NCBI GenBank assembly: GCA_026415155.1
Contig: JAOAHQ010000040.1
Span: forward strand, 1-64,000
DNA: 64,000 bases
Origin: Rhodocyclaceae bacterium
GTDB lineage: Bacteria; Pseudomonadota; Gammaproteobacteria; Burkholderiales; Rhodocyclaceae
Reading direction: 5' to 3'
The notes under the pieces are model-generated. The model was not told the DNA's origin and searched no databases. It saw nothing but the letters and a program-made list of their open reading frames with translations. A program made the translations under genes and the position numbers. Position 1 is the first letter of the stretch; every line of letters begins with the position of its first letter. Positions 34,443 to 43,336 of this stretch are shown in pieces.

Positions 34443-35268
34443 GGCGGGCATGGAGGAAGAATTCGCGGTTGCCATCGCCGCCGGTGATCGGGCTTTCGAA
34501 CCAGTCGAGCACGGCAAGGCGATTGGCGGCACAGCAGGCGGTGAGCTTCTCGCGCACGGCGGGATAAAGCGCTGCGTCGGCAACGAGGCCGCCTTTGCCA
34601 ACGTTTTCCGGGCCGACCTCGAACTGGGGTTTCGCAAGCAGCAGCATATCGCCTTCGGGCGCGAGGAAGGGCGGCAGTTGCGGAATGATGAGGGTGAGCG
34701 AGATGAAGGAGACGTCGGCGACGATGAGCTCGAAGCGCCGTCCCGCCAGCGCCGACTTTGCGAGTTCGCGCGCGTTGATGCCCTCATAGGCTTCCACGCG
34801 TGGGTCGTGCGCGAGCCTGAGATGGAGCTGGCTGCTGCCGACGTCGATGCCGACCACCTTCGCCGCACCGTGCTGAAGCAGGCAGTCAGTGAAGCCGCCG
34901 GTCGATTGGCCGACGTCGAGGCAGGTCTTGCCGGCGACGATGAGGCCGGTGTGCCTTAAGGCGCCCTCGAGCTTCACGCCGCCGCGCGAGACATAGTCGG
35001 GGCCTTCGGCCGGCAGCACGACGAGCCGTGTCGTTTCGGTAAAGCGATCCGCCGCCCGCGTGACGGGAACGAGCTCTTCAGTGCCCCACAGCTCAAAGCG
35101 CACGCGATCGGCCTCGATGAGCCGCTGCGCCGCCGTGCGCGAAGGCGCGAGGCCTAGCGCGACGAGGAGCTGATCGGCGCGTATGCCTTCGGTATCGCAA
35201 CGCTTCTTGCGCGGCTTGGCTGCGGCCTTGGGGCGCGCCGCGCGGGCATGGAAGGAATTCATGCTCAT
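34432..35268 (-). CDS. tlyA: TlyA-family rRNA 2'-O-methyltransferase
   Basis: S4-domain plus FtsJ-like methyltransferase; TlyA relatives methylate 16S and 23S rRNA, and some are annotated hemolysins. The 278-residue protein has a basic start, S4 domain (RADQLLVALGLAPSRTAAQR), then VSRGGVKLEGAL, SAM site LDVGQSTGGFTDCLLQ, and KPQFEVGPENVGKGG. The ATG overlaps the stop of a PIN toxin gene by 4 bases. A perfect copy of the 19 bp repeat (34737-34755) encodes KSALAGR. Confidence 0.93.
   Translation of the reverse strand: MSMNSFHARAARPKAAAKPRKKRCDTEGIRADQLLVALGLAPSRTAAQRLIEADRVRFELWGTEELVPVTRAADRFTETTRLVVLPAEGPDYVSRGGVKLEGALRHTGLIVAGKTCLDVGQSTGGFTDCLLQHGAAKVVGIDVGSSQLHLRLAHDPRVEAYEGINARELAKSALAGRRFELIVADVSFISLTLIIPQLPPFLAPEGDMLLLAKPQFEVGPENVGKGGLVADAALYPAVREKLTACCAANRLAVLDWFESPITGGDGNREFFLHARHET
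34737..34755 (-). repeat. Dispersed 19 bp repeat (perfect copy)
   Basis: Exact consensus in tlyA, sense direction, read as SALAGR as in queE. Confidence 0.8.
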
Positions 35269-35702
35269 CGCGCCGGGCCCTGCAGATAGTCTGTGGCGGC
35301 CTCGGCGAGCCGTTCATCGAGCGTGAAGAGCGGCGCGACGAGCGCGCCGGCAAGCCACAGATAGCTTGCGTCGTAGGCCGAGAGGCGATAGCGCTGCGCG
35401 AGTACGAAGACGGCCGCGGGTTCGATGGGAAGCAGATGGAGTGAGGTGAAATCGAAAGCGGCGAGCCGGGCGCTCACCTCGCTCGCTTCGAGGATGCCGC
35501 GGCGAACTTTGTTCATGCCGGCATTGGTGACCTCAAGGGGCAAGAGCGCGGGGGCGAAGAGCGCGTAGGGCTCGAGCCGGGCGATGATGGCCTCAGCTTC
35601 CGGCTCGCCGAAGACGATGGCCACCAAGAAACTGGCATCGACGACGGCAGGCGGGCGGGCGCCATAGGGAGGCGCGACCGGCTCGGCGACGTAGAGCGTC
35701 AT
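35265..35702 (-). CDS. PIN-domain (FitB/VapC-like) toxin
   Basis: A 145-residue PIN nuclease: AVVDASFLVAIVFGEPEAEA, PLEVTNAGMNKVRRG and YRLSAYDASYLWLAGALVAP, FTLDERLAEAA. It follows the ribbon-helix-helix antitoxin gene by 10 bases and overlaps the start of tlyA, so tlyA and metF may be read from the toxin-antitoxin promoter. Confidence 0.9.
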   Translation of the reverse strand: MTLYVAEPVAPPYGARPPAVVDASFLVAIVFGEPEAEAIIARLEPYALFAPALLPLEVTNAGMNKVRRGILEASEVSARLAAFDFTSLHLLPIEPAAVFVLAQRYRLSAYDASYLWLAGALVAPLFTLDERLAEAATDYLQGPAR

Positions 35703-35712
35703 GGGGCTTCAC

Positions 35713-36084
35713 TCATGCGGATCGCTTCGGCATCACGCAATAGAGGGTGTGCCCGACGGGCGCGCTGTCGCCAGGTTGCAAGGGCCAGTGGCCGTCCTTG
35801 ACGCGCGCCATCGCCCAGGCTTCGCCATAGTGCGTATCGCGCATCTCGCGCACGATTGCCGCTGCGCCGACTGGATCGGGGGATGTCTGGGGGAAGCGGC
35901 TCTGAAAGCGCCGGGCGGCTTCGGCAAAGCTCGCGGCGACGGGAGCAGCAGGAGCAGGCTCCTGCACCGCCGCCTCGATGATCGCCATCAGCTCGCCTTG
36001 CAGCGAGCGGTGATTCTTCGCGGCGCGCTCGCGCAACTTCGCCGCGATCTCTTCGGGCACGTCCTTGATCGACAGATTGGGCAT
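35713..36084 (-). CDS. FitA-like ribbon-helix-helix antitoxin
   Basis: A 123-residue antitoxin. The N-terminal ribbon-helix-helix is clear: MPNLSIKDVPEEIAAKLRER and NHRSLQGELMAIIEAAV. A Pro/Ala linker and a C-terminal part (AAAIVREMRDTHYGEAWAMA) should cover the toxin. Start ATG at 36084 follows GGAG by 5 bases; a GTG at 36096 is less likely. The GGAG-proximal region contains a perfect operator palindrome. Confidence 0.88.
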   Translation of the reverse strand: MPNLSIKDVPEEIAAKLRERAAKNHRSLQGELMAIIEAAVQEPAPAAPVAASFAEAARRFQSRFPQTSPDPVGAAAIVREMRDTHYGEAWAMARVKDGHWPLQPGDSAPVGHTLYCVMPKRSA

Positions 36085-36092
36085 GGGATTCT

Positions 36093-36123
36093 CCACAATG
36101 GTTCCATATTGGAACCATTGTGG
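36093..36123. promoter_or_regulatory. Perfect 13+5+13 palindrome, antitoxin operator
   Basis: Arms CCACAATGGTTCC and GGAACCATTGTGG around ATATT, ending 9 bases before the antitoxin ATG and 18 bases after the ahcY stop. No T-run follows on the ahcY strand, so an operator for the ribbon-helix-helix antitoxin is the best reading; it may also act as a hairpin at the ahcY 3' end. Confidence 0.82.
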
Positions 36124-36141
36124 CTCCGTTTTCGTGGCTCG

Positions 36142-37554
36142 TCAATAACGGTAGTGCTCGGCCTTGTAGGGCCCCTCGATCGGCACGCCGATGTAGGCGG
36201 CCTGCTCTGGGGTGAGCACGGTGAGCTCCGCATTCAGTTTCTTGAGCTGCAGGCGCGCGACCTTCTCATCGAGATGCTTGGGCAGCGTATAGACGCCGAC
36301 CGGATACTGGCCAGCCTTGGTAAAGAGCTCGATCTGCGCGAGCGTCTGATTCGCGAAGGAGGAGGACATCACGTAGGAAGGATGCCCCGTCGCGCAGCCG
36401 AGATTCACGAGCCTTCCTTTGGCGAGCAGGATGATGCGTTTGCCATCGGGGAAGATGACGTGATCGACCTGCGGCTTGATCTCTTCCCAGCGATATTTTT
36501 CGAGGCTGGCGACGTCGATCTCGTTGTCGAAATGGCCGATGTTGCAGACGATGGCCTGATCCTTCATCTTCACCATGTGATCATGGGTGATCACATGCCA
36601 GTTGCCGGTGGCGGTGACGAAGATGTCGGCCTTGTCGCAGGCATAGTCCATCGTCACGACGCGATAGCCTTCCATCGCCGCCTGCAGCGCGCAGATCGGG
36701 TCGATCTCGGTGACCCATACCTGGGCGGAGAGCGCGCGCAAGGCCTGGGCCGAGCCCTTGCCGACGTCGCCATAGCCGCAGACGACGGCGATCTTGCCGG
36801 CGATCATCACGTCGGTGGCGCGCTTGATGCCATCCACCAAAGATTCGCGGCAGCCGTAGAGGTTGTCGAACTTGCTCTTCGTCACCGAGTCATTGACGTT
36901 GATCGCCGGCACCTTGAGCTCGCCCTTGGCGTGCATCTGGTAAAGCCGATGCACGCCGGTGGTGGTCTCCTCGGTGATGCCCTTGATCTGGGAAAGCCGC
37001 CGCGAATACCAGGTCGGATCCTGGGCGAGCTTATTCTTGATCGCGGCGAAGAGGATGCGCTCTTCCTCGGAAGTCGGCGCCGACAGGACGGCAGGGTCTT
37101 TCTCCGCCTTCGCGCCCAGATGCAAGAGGAGCGTCGCATCGCCGCCATCGTCGAGGATCATGTTGCTGTAACCCCCATCGGGCCACTCGAAGATGCGGTG
37201 GGTGAATTCCCAGTATTCCTCGAGCGTCTCGCCCTTTTTGGCGAAGACGCTGATGCCATCGGCGGCGATTGCCGCGGCGGCGTGATCCTGCGTCGAGAAG
37301 ATGTTGCAGGAGGCCCAGCGCACTTGCGCGCCCAGCGCGGTGAGCGTCTCGATGAGCACCGCGGTCTGGATCGTCATGTGCAAGGAACCCGAAATGCGCG
37401 CGCCCTTCAAGGGCTGGGAAGCGGCGTATTCCTCGCGGATCGCCATCAGGCCCGGCATTTCGGTCTCGGCGATCTTGATTTCCTTGCGGCCCCAGTCGGC
37501 CAGCGCGATGTCGGCGATGACGTAATCGGGTGAGAGGTCGGTCACAGCGTTCAT
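36142..37554 (-). CDS. ahcY: S-adenosylhomocysteine hydrolase AhcY
   Basis: Splits SAH to homocysteine and adenosine, NAD-dependent, cytoplasmic. The 470-residue protein has [20 protein letters not shown], the NAD-binding [39 protein letters not shown] and the C-terminal PYKAEHYRY. The length, including the approximately 40-residue insert after [10 protein letters not shown], is that of the bacterial class. It is preceded by an SAH riboswitch, so it should be switched on when SAH accumulates. Confidence 0.97.
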   Translation of the reverse strand: MNAVTDLSPDYVIADIALADWGRKEIKIAETEMPGLMAIREEYAASQPLKGARISGSLHMTIQTAVLIETLTALGAQVRWASCNIFSTQDHAAAAIAADGISVFAKKGETLEEYWEFTHRIFEWPDGGYSNMILDDGGDATLLLHLGAKAEKDPAVLSAPTSEEERILFAAIKNKLAQDPTWYSRRLSQIKGITEETTTGVHRLYQMHAKGELKVPAINVNDSVTKSKFDNLYGCRESLVDGIKRATDVMIAGKIAVVCGYGDVGKGSAQALRALSAQVWVTEIDPICALQAAMEGYRVVTMDYACDKADIFVTATGNWHVITHDHMVKMKDQAIVCNIGHFDNEIDVASLEKYRWEEIKPQVDHVIFPDGKRIILLAKGRLVNLGCATGHPSYVMSSSFANQTLAQIELFTKAGQYPVGVYTLPKHLDEKVARLQLKKLNAELTVLTPEQAAYIGVPIEGPYKAEHYRY

Positions 37555-37579
37555 GAGGACTCCTTGGCAATCTGCGTGA

Positions 37580-37618
37580 CCGGGAAGGGGGCCGTTTGCC
37601 GAGGCTCACCCTTCCCGG
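37580..37618 (-). promoter_or_regulatory. Stem-loop between SAH riboswitch and ahcY
   Basis: Perfect 10-base arms (CCGGGAAGGG and CCCTTCCCGG) with a 19-base loop, between the aptamer and the AAGGAG ribosome binding site. Probably part of the expression platform. Confidence 0.6.
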
Positions 37619-37627
37619 GGTGGGTTG

Positions 37628-37695
37628 GGTGAGCGCCGTTGGAAAACGAGCCTGGCGGACGCTAGGGGAAAAGCGTTCCGTTGCAGCGCTCCTCG
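37628..37695 (-). promoter_or_regulatory. S-adenosylhomocysteine (SAH) riboswitch
   Basis: On the minus strand the leader reads CGAGGAGCGCTGCAACGG, then CGCCAGGCTCG, then AACGGCGCTCACC, matching the conserved core of SAH riboswitches, which occur upstream of ahcY in Beta- and Gammaproteobacteria. CGAGGAGCG pairs with the GCGCTC side to form P1 and the GAG/CTC segments give the pseudoknot. Confidence 0.92.
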
Positions 37696-37795
37696 ATAAG
37701 ACCGATTATAGGCGAGGGCGCCTGATGCGGGTCAAGGCGGCGCGGCTGAGGCATGCGCTATGCTGCGCGGCGTTTGGATTTGCCAAGAGGATGCG

Positions 37796-38146
37796 ATGAA
37801 ACGAGCGAAGTGTGGCCCCCTATTTGCACTGCTCGTCTGCGCCTGGCCGCTGCTGGCGCAGGCGCAGGCCGTGCGCGGCGAGGCCGAGGTGCGCGCCTTG
37901 GGGCTCTTGAATGGCGAGGCGCTTGCCTGCGGCCAGCCGGCGCTCGTCGATCGGCTGCGCATCACGATCGTGCATGAGGCGCCGAAGACGCGCGAGATCG
38001 GCGAGATCTACGAGGCGGCGACCAGTGAGCGCTTCCTCGCCCTCGGTCGCAACGAGGGCGCTTGCACCGACGGGCGCGATCTCGCCGAGCGCATCGAGCG
38101 GGCGAGCCAGGCGTTGCGGCAAGTCTTCGGCCAGGCCGAAAGATGA
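37796..38146 (+). CDS. Small exported protein upstream of SCO1 gene
   Basis: A 116-residue protein with a signal peptide (FALLVCAWPLLAQAQA). The mature part is helical with two Cys (ALACGQPALV, NEGACTDGRD), and a pattern ALGLLNGEALACGQ that recalls small periplasmic proteins of unknown function. Its stop overlaps the SCO1 start (ATGA), so a role in copper delivery or periplasmic redox is possible, not shown. Confidence 0.72.
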   Translation: MKRAKCGPLFALLVCAWPLLAQAQAVRGEAEVRALGLLNGEALACGQPALVDRLRITIVHEAPKTREIGEIYEAATSERFLALGRNEGACTDGRDLAERIERASQALRQVFGQAER

Positions 38147-38736
38147 GCGGTCTCAGACTCGGCGCTGGCAAGACGGCGCTGTTGCTCGCCGTGCTCTGCT
38201 TGGGCGTGCCGATGGCCTGCGCCCAGCACGATCTGGGCCTGGGCGAGACGCGCGAGATCGTACCGCGCTACTTGTTGCAAGACGTCAATGGCCGCGCCAG
38301 GATGCCGGAAGACTTTCGCGGCCATTTCCAGCTCATCGCCTTCGGCTATACCTTCTGTCCGGACGTCTGCCCGACGACGCTGGCCGAGATGGCGGCGATC
38401 CTGAAGGCGCTCGGCCCTTACGCCGAACGCCTCAAGCCGATCTTCATCTCCGTCGATCCGGAGCGCGATACCCTCGCCGTATTGCGGGAATACACGGCCT
38501 TCTTCGATCCGCGCATCATCGGCCTCACCGGCTCGCCAGCGCTCGTCGCGCGCGCGGCAGCCAATTTCAAGGTGCGTTATCAGAAGGTGCCGAAAGAAGA
38601 CGGCCATTATGCCGTCGATCACTCCGCCGGCATGTATCTGCTCGGCCCCGACGGCGCCTTCCTGAAGAAGTTCGCCTATGGCACGCCGGTCGAGGAGATC
38701 GTCGCGGCGCTGCGCGATTGGCTGGAGCGCCGCTAA
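38143..38736 (+). CDS. SCO1/SenC-family copper chaperone
   Basis: Thioredoxin-fold protein that delivers copper to the CuA site of cytochrome oxidase, anchored at the periplasmic face. The 197-residue precursor has an N-terminal signal (TALLLAVLCLGVPMACAQ), the copper motif FTFCPDVCPTTL-type sequence (YTFCPDVCPTTLAEM) and the conserved His in AVDHSAGMYLLG. The signal region is partly encoded by a copy of the 19 bp repeat (RLGAGKTALL). Confidence 0.94.
   Translation: MSGLRLGAGKTALLLAVLCLGVPMACAQHDLGLGETREIVPRYLLQDVNGRARMPEDFRGHFQLIAFGYTFCPDVCPTTLAEMAAILKALGPYAERLKPIFISVDPERDTLAVLREYTAFFDPRIIGLTGSPALVARAAANFKVRYQKVPKEDGHYAVDHSAGMYLLGPDGAFLKKFAYGTPVEEIVAALRDWLERR
38159..38177 (+). repeat. Dispersed 19 bp repeat (2 mismatches)
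   Basis: TCGGCGCTGGCAAGACGGC in the n-region of the SCO1 signal peptide, sense direction, read as LGAGKTA. Confidence 0.7.
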
Positions 38737-38741
38737 CGACC

Positions 38742-39908
38742 TTACAGGCCGGCATCCGCGCGCAGCACCGCGGCCTTGTCGATGTTTTCCCAGGTAAATT
38801 CCGGCTCCTCGCGGCCGAAATGCCCATAGGCGGCGGTTTTCTCATAGATGGGCCGCAACAGGTTGAGCATGTTGACGATGCCCTTGGGCCGCAAATCGAA
38901 GTGTTTCTTGACGAGCTCGGCGATCGTCGCGTCGGAGACCTTGCCGGTGCCGAAGGTCGTCACCCACACCGAAGTCGGATGGGCCACGCCGATCGCGTAG
39001 GAGACCTGCACCATGCAGCGCGTCGCGAGCCCCGCCGCGACGATGTTCTTCGCCACGTAGCGGCCGGCATAGGCCGCCGAGCGGTCGACCTTCGAGGGGT
39101 CTTTGCCCGAGAAGGCGCCGCCGCCATGCGGGCAGGCGCCGCCGTAGGTGTCGACGATGATCTTGCGGCCCGTGAGGCCGCAATCGCCCTGCGGACCGCC
39201 GACGACGAAGCGGCCGGTTGGATTGACGAGATACTTGATCTCGCCCTTGACGAGCTCCTTGGGCAGCACCGGCTTGATGATCTCCTCGATGACCGCCTCG
39301 CGGATCGCGGCAAGCGTCATCTCGGGCGCATGCTGGGTCGAGAGCACGACGGTGTCGACGGCATCCGGCTTGCCATCGACGTAGCGGATTGTCACCTGGC
39401 TTTTCGCATCCGGCCGCAGCCAAGGCAGCCGACCGTCCTTCCTCAGCATCGCCTGGCGCTCGACGAGCCGGTGCGAAAGATAAATCGGCAAGGGCATCAA
39501 GACGGGCGTTTCGTCGCAGGCATAGCCGAACATGAGGCCCTGGTCGCCGGCGCCCTGGTCGAGGTTGTCGTCATAGGCGGCATTGACGCCCTGGGCGATG
39601 TCGGGGCTTTGCTTGTCGTAGGCGACGAGCACCGCGCAGCCCTTGTAGTCGATGCCATACTCGGTGTTGTCGTAGCCGATGCGCTTGATCGTGTTGCGCG
39701 CGACCTGCTGGTAATCGACGTTGGCATGGGTCGTGATCTCGCCGGCGAGCACGACGAGGCCGGTATTGACGAGCGTCTCGGCGGCGACGCGCGCATGCGG
39801 ATCCTGGGCGAGGATCGCATCGAGGATGGCATCGGAAATCTGATCGGCCACCTTGTCGGGATGGCCTTCGGATACCGATTCTGAGGTGAAGAGATAGGTG
39901 TTGGACAT
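38742..39908 (-). CDS. metK: S-adenosylmethionine synthetase MetK
   Basis: Forms SAM from methionine and ATP. The 388-residue protein has [20 protein letters not shown], the catalytic [12 protein letters not shown] and the loop [19 protein letters not shown]. It is convergent with the SCO1 gene, 5 bases apart. The 200-base leader shows no riboswitch I recognise. Confidence 0.97.
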   Translation of the reverse strand: MSNTYLFTSESVSEGHPDKVADQISDAILDAILAQDPHARVAAETLVNTGLVVLAGEITTHANVDYQQVARNTIKRIGYDNTEYGIDYKGCAVLVAYDKQSPDIAQGVNAAYDDNLDQGAGDQGLMFGYACDETPVLMPLPIYLSHRLVERQAMLRKDGRLPWLRPDAKSQVTIRYVDGKPDAVDTVVLSTQHAPEMTLAAIREAVIEEIIKPVLPKELVKGEIKYLVNPTGRFVVGGPQGDCGLTGRKIIVDTYGGACPHGGGAFSGKDPSKVDRSAAYAGRYVAKNIVAAGLATRCMVQVSYAIGVAHPTSVWVTTFGTGKVSDATIAELVKKHFDLRPKGIVNMLNLLRPIYEKTAAYGHFGREEPEFTWENIDKAAVLRADAGL

Positions 39909-40020
39909 CGCTGGCTCCTTCTTACGCTTCCCCGCTTTCGATCCGTCGGACCGGCTCGGGGGGAAATCGGAGCTGGCGACGCTTTAGCAGAATTTTTGAA
40001 TCGCCCTGCAAGTTGTCCCG

Positions 40021-40045
40021 GCCGCCCCCTTGGAAAGGGGGCGGC
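40021..40045. repeat. Strong GC hairpin between metK and acyltransferase genes
   Basis: Perfect 11-base arms (GCCGCCCCCTT and AAGGGGGCGGC) with a 3-base loop in the divergent promoter region. Not followed by T-runs on either strand, so not a normal terminator. Confidence 0.6.
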
Positions 40046-40110
40046 GCTTAACTCGGCGATGGGGCGCGATAATAGCGCCTTTTGGCGGCCCCGCCAACCG
40101 CGCCTCCTCG

Positions 40111-40923
40111 ATGGCTTTCCTGTTCCGACTCTTTTTCCGGCTCCTTTCCCGTCTGCCGCTTCCCGTGCTGCACGCGCTCGGCGCGCTGGCCGGCTGGCTC
40201 GTCTATGCGTTTTCACCGAGCTACCGCCGCCACTTGCGCGAAAACATCGCCCAAGCCGGCTGCGAGGCGCATCGCCGCGCGGCGGTCGCCGAAGCGGGCA
40301 AGATGCTCGCCGAGCTGCCCAAGATTTGGCTCAGGCCGCCGGAGGAAGTCGCCGCGCACATCGTGCGCGTGACGGGCTGGGCGCTCGTCGAAGCCGCCTG
40401 GCAGCAAGGCCGCGGTATCCTGTTTCTCACGCCGCACTTGGGCTGCTTCGAGATCACCGCGCAGTATTACGCGCGCTTTGCGCCGATCACCGTGCTCTAC
40501 CGGCGGCCGAAGCAGGCGTGGCTTGCGCCCTTGATCGAAGCCGGCCGCGGCGCGAATCTGCAGCTGGCGCCCGCCGATCTTTCGGGCGTCAAACGGCTGC
40601 TTCAGGCGCTCAAGGCCGGGGAAGCCGTTGGCATGCTGCCCGATCAGGCGCCGCGCGCCGGCGAGGGCCTCTGGGCGCCTTTCTTCGGCCGGCCGGCCTA
40701 CACGATGACGCTTGCCGCGCGGCTCGCGAAGGGGAGCGCGGCGGTGCTGCTTGCCTATGCCGAGCGGCTGCCCCATGGGGCCGGCTACCATCTGCGCCTT
40801 TTCGCGCCGCAAGGCCCGCTGGCGACCCCTGCCGACATCAACCGCGAGCTCGAGCGACTCATCCTGATGTGCCCCAGCCAGTATCTGTGGGGCTACAACC
40901 GTTACAAGGGGTCTCCGGCTTGA
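40111..40923 (+). CDS. Lipid A acyltransferase (LpxL/HtrB family), first copy
   Basis: Membrane-anchored acyltransferase adding a secondary acyl chain to lipid A on the inner membrane. The 270-residue protein has an N-terminal hydrophobic segment (FLFRLFFRLLSRLPLPVLHA), the HX4E active site LTPHLGCFEITAQYYAR, and VGMLPDQAPRAGEGLWAPFFG. It is divergent from metK and overlaps a second acyltransferase by four bases. Confidence 0.93.
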   Translation: MAFLFRLFFRLLSRLPLPVLHALGALAGWLVYAFSPSYRRHLRENIAQAGCEAHRRAAVAEAGKMLAELPKIWLRPPEEVAAHIVRVTGWALVEAAWQQGRGILFLTPHLGCFEITAQYYARFAPITVLYRRPKQAWLAPLIEAGRGANLQLAPADLSGVKRLLQALKAGEAVGMLPDQAPRAGEGLWAPFFGRPAYTMTLAARLAKGSAAVLLAYAERLPHGAGYHLRLFAPQGPLATPADINRELERLILMCPSQYLWGYNRYKGSPA

Positions 40924-41774
40924 CGCGCCTCGCGCTCTTTTTGATGTGGCTCCTCCACGGCCTGCCGCAGCCGCTCCTGGCCGCCTGCGGGCGCGCCTTC
41001 GGGCGGCTGTTTTTTCTTTTCGGCCGAGAACGGCGCGAGGTGGCGCTCACCAATCTGCGCCTCTGTTTCCCCGCCTTGAGCGAGGCGGAAAGGTCGGCGC
41101 TCGCAAGACGGCATTTCGCCGCCTTCGGCCGCAGCTTCCTCGAACGCGGCATTCTCTGGTGGGCCTCTCCTCAGCGCATCCGGCGCCTCATCGCGCTCGA
41201 GGGCCTGGAAAGAATCCCGCGCGACCGTCCCGTGATTCTGCTCGCGCCGCATTTCGTCGGTCTCGACATGGGCTGGACGCGGCTTTGCCTGGAACTGGAC
41301 ATGGTGAGCCTCTACGCCAACCAGAAGAATCCGCACTTCAATGCGGCGCTCTATCGCGGCCGGCTGCGCTTCGGCCACTCCGAACTGCTCTCACGCCAGG
41401 AAGGCACGCGCCGCGCGATCCGCGCCATGCAAGCCGGCAAGCCGTTTTACTATCTGCCCGACCTAGACTATGGCCCGCGCGATGCGATCTTCGTGCCCTT
41501 CTTCGGCGTGCCGGCAGCGACGATCACCGGCTTATCGCGCCTTTCGCGCCTCACTGGCGCGGCCGTGGTGCCGGTGGTCACGCGCATGACCGAGCAAGGC
41601 TACCGCGTCGAGATCGGCGCAGCCTGGCAGGATTTCCCCGGCGAGAGCATCGAGGCCGACACGCGGCGCATGAACGCCTTCATCGAAGAAGAGGTGCGCA
41701 AAAGCCCCGAGCAGTATTTCTGGCTGCACAAGCGCTTCAAGACGCGCCCGCCGGGGGAAAAGCGACTGTATTGA
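40920..41774 (+). CDS. Lipid A acyltransferase (LpxL/LpxM family), second copy
   Basis: Second late acyltransferase for lipid A. The 284-residue protein has a hydrophobic start (LALFLMWLLHGLPQPLLAA), the HX4D motif LLAPHFVGLDMGWTRL, and FYYLPDLDYGPRDAIFVPFFG. I set the start at the TTG overlapping the stop of the first copy (TTGA); the first ATG (40944) is eight codons on. Two adjacent paralogues, as here, are common in Betaproteobacteria and should yield hexa-acylated lipid A. A weaker 19 bp repeat-like sequence lies at 41094-41112. Confidence 0.9.
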   Translation: MTRLALFLMWLLHGLPQPLLAACGRAFGRLFFLFGRERREVALTNLRLCFPALSEAERSALARRHFAAFGRSFLERGILWWASPQRIRRLIALEGLERIPRDRPVILLAPHFVGLDMGWTRLCLELDMVSLYANQKNPHFNAALYRGRLRFGHSELLSRQEGTRRAIRAMQAGKPFYYLPDLDYGPRDAIFVPFFGVPAATITGLSRLSRLTGAAVVPVVTRMTEQGYRVEIGAAWQDFPGESIEADTRRMNAFIEEEVRKSPEQYFWLHKRFKTRPPGEKRLY

Positions 41775-41834
41775 GCCGCTTTTGCCCGCTTTTTTGTCGT
41801 GGTCGGCGCTCGTCCGACGGCGTATGCTCGCCTG

Positions 41835-42680
41835 ATGAAGATCCGTTTCACCAAAATGCAGGGCTTGGGCAACGACTTCGTCGTGCTCGATGCCGTGCGG
41901 CAGCCCTTCGTGCCGACGCCCGCGCAGGCCAAATGGCTCGCCGACCGGCATTTCGGCATCGGCTGCGACCAGATCCTCGTCGTCGAGCCGCCGCAGACCG
42001 AGCAAGCCGATTTCCGCTACCGCATCTTTAACGCCGACGGTAATGAAGTCGAACAATGCGGCAACGGTGCGCGCTGCTTCGTGCGCTTCGTCCATGAAGA
42101 GGGGCTTACGGACAAGCGCGAGATCCGCGTCGAGACGCTTTCCGGCCTCATCACGCCGCGCCTCGAAGACGATGGCCAAGTCACCGTGGACATGGGCGTG
42201 CCGCGCTTTGCGCCGGCCGACATTCCGTTTTTGGCCGACAGCGACGATCTCGTGCAACGGCTCGAGTTCGATGGCCGCGCCGCCGAGATCACGGCTGTCT
42301 CGCTCGGCAATCCGCATGCCGTGCAGGTCGTCAGAAGTGTCGCCACGGCGCCCGTCGAGCGCGACGGGCCGCTCATCGAGGCGCATCCCTTGTTTCCGAA
42401 GCGCGTCAATGCCGGCTTCATGGAGGTGGTCGATCGCCACGCGATTCGCCTGCGCGTCTATGAGCGCGGCGCGGGCGAGACGCTCGCCTGCGGCACGGGC
42501 GCCTGCGCTGCCGCCGTCGTCGGCATCCGGCGCGGCCTGCTCGATTCGCCCGTGCGGGTCGCCATGAAAGGCGGCGAACTGTTTGTCGCCTGGCCGGGGC
42601 CGGGCCAGCCAGTCAGGATGACCGGTCCTGCCGTGACGGTCTTTACCGGCGAAATCGTCATTCCCCAGGAGATCGTATGA
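41835..42680 (+). CDS. dapF: Diaminopimelate epimerase DapF
   Basis: Converts LL- to meso-diaminopimelate for lysine and peptidoglycan. The 281-residue protein has [12 protein letters not shown], the two catalytic Cys in [14 protein letters not shown] and [17 protein letters not shown], and [11 protein letters not shown]. Start ATG at 41835 precedes the family's KIRFTKMQ. It begins the dapF-DUF484-xerC-rlmI run, each overlapping the next by 4 bases. Confidence 0.97.
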   Translation: MKIRFTKMQGLGNDFVVLDAVRQPFVPTPAQAKWLADRHFGIGCDQILVVEPPQTEQADFRYRIFNADGNEVEQCGNGARCFVRFVHEEGLTDKREIRVETLSGLITPRLEDDGQVTVDMGVPRFAPADIPFLADSDDLVQRLEFDGRAAEITAVSLGNPHAVQVVRSVATAPVERDGPLIEAHPLFPKRVNAGFMEVVDRHAIRLRVYERGAGETLACGTGACAAAVVGIRRGLLDSPVRVAMKGGELFVAWPGPGQPVRMTGPAVTVFTGEIVIPQEIV

Positions 42681-43336
42681 GCCTTGCCGCCCAGGAGGTT
42701 GCCCAGTACCTCAAAGATCATCCGGAGTTCTTCAACCAGTATGCCGAGCTCCTTAACCAGATCGTGATTCCCGATCCGCACGGCGGGCGCGCCGTATCGA
42801 TCACCGAGCGGCAGATCGGCAGCCTGCGCGATCAGGTCAGACGGCTCGAACACAAGCTCGCCGAGCTGATCCGCTGCGGCGAAGAGAACGACATTCTCTC
42901 CGGCAAGACCCACCGTCTCGATGTCGCGCTCGCCGCCGCACCCGATTCTGCCGCCGTGCTACGCGCCCTCTATGCGCATCTCGGCGGCGATTTCGCCGTG
43001 CCGCATGTGGCCGTGCGGCTGTGGAACGTCCCGGGCGATGCGGCGGCGATGGAGTTCGCGCCGATGAGCGATGAGGCGCGCGCCTTCGTCGCGACCCTCA
43101 CGCGCCCCTACTGCGGCGCCGGCAGCGGCCCCGAGGTCATCGGCTGGTTCGGTGAGCGCGGCGCGCAGGTGCGCTCGCTCGCCCTCGTTGCCCTGCGCCG
43201 CGAGGGCGAGACCTTTGGCCTGTTGGCGCTCGGCAGCGAAGACCCGCAGCGCTTCTACCCCGAAATGGGCACGCTCTACCTCGAGCGCATCGGCGAAGTC
43301 GCCGCCGCGGCGCTTGCGCGCACCCTGGCCGGATGA
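42677..43336 (+). CDS. DUF484 family protein
   Basis: A 219-residue GAF-like protein of unknown molecular function, regularly found between dapF and xerC. It shows [20 protein letters not shown], the [19 protein letters not shown] segment, a short coiled coil ([16 protein letters not shown]) and a GAF-like C-terminal half ending in [18 protein letters not shown]. It overlaps both neighbours by 4 bases. Confidence 0.93.
   Translation: MSLAAQEVAQYLKDHPEFFNQYAELLNQIVIPDPHGGRAVSITERQIGSLRDQVRRLEHKLAELIRCGEENDILSGKTHRLDVALAAAPDSAAVLRALYAHLGGDFAVPHVAVRLWNVPGDAAAMEFAPMSDEARAFVATLTRPYCGAGSGPEVIGWFGERGAQVRSLALVALRREGETFGLLALGSEDPQRFYPEMGTLYLERIGEVAAAALARTLAG

Noticed and set aside
36093..36123. Palindrome as rho-independent terminator of ahcY
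   Set aside because: No T-run follows on the ahcY strand and it lies directly before an antitoxin gene, so operator is the better reading.
40021..40045. Hairpin as terminator
   Set aside because: No T-run on either side, and it lies between two divergent gene starts, where no transcript should end.
39909..40110. SAM riboswitch upstream of metK
   Set aside because: No recognisable SAM-class core could be found in the leader; only a simple hairpin is visible.
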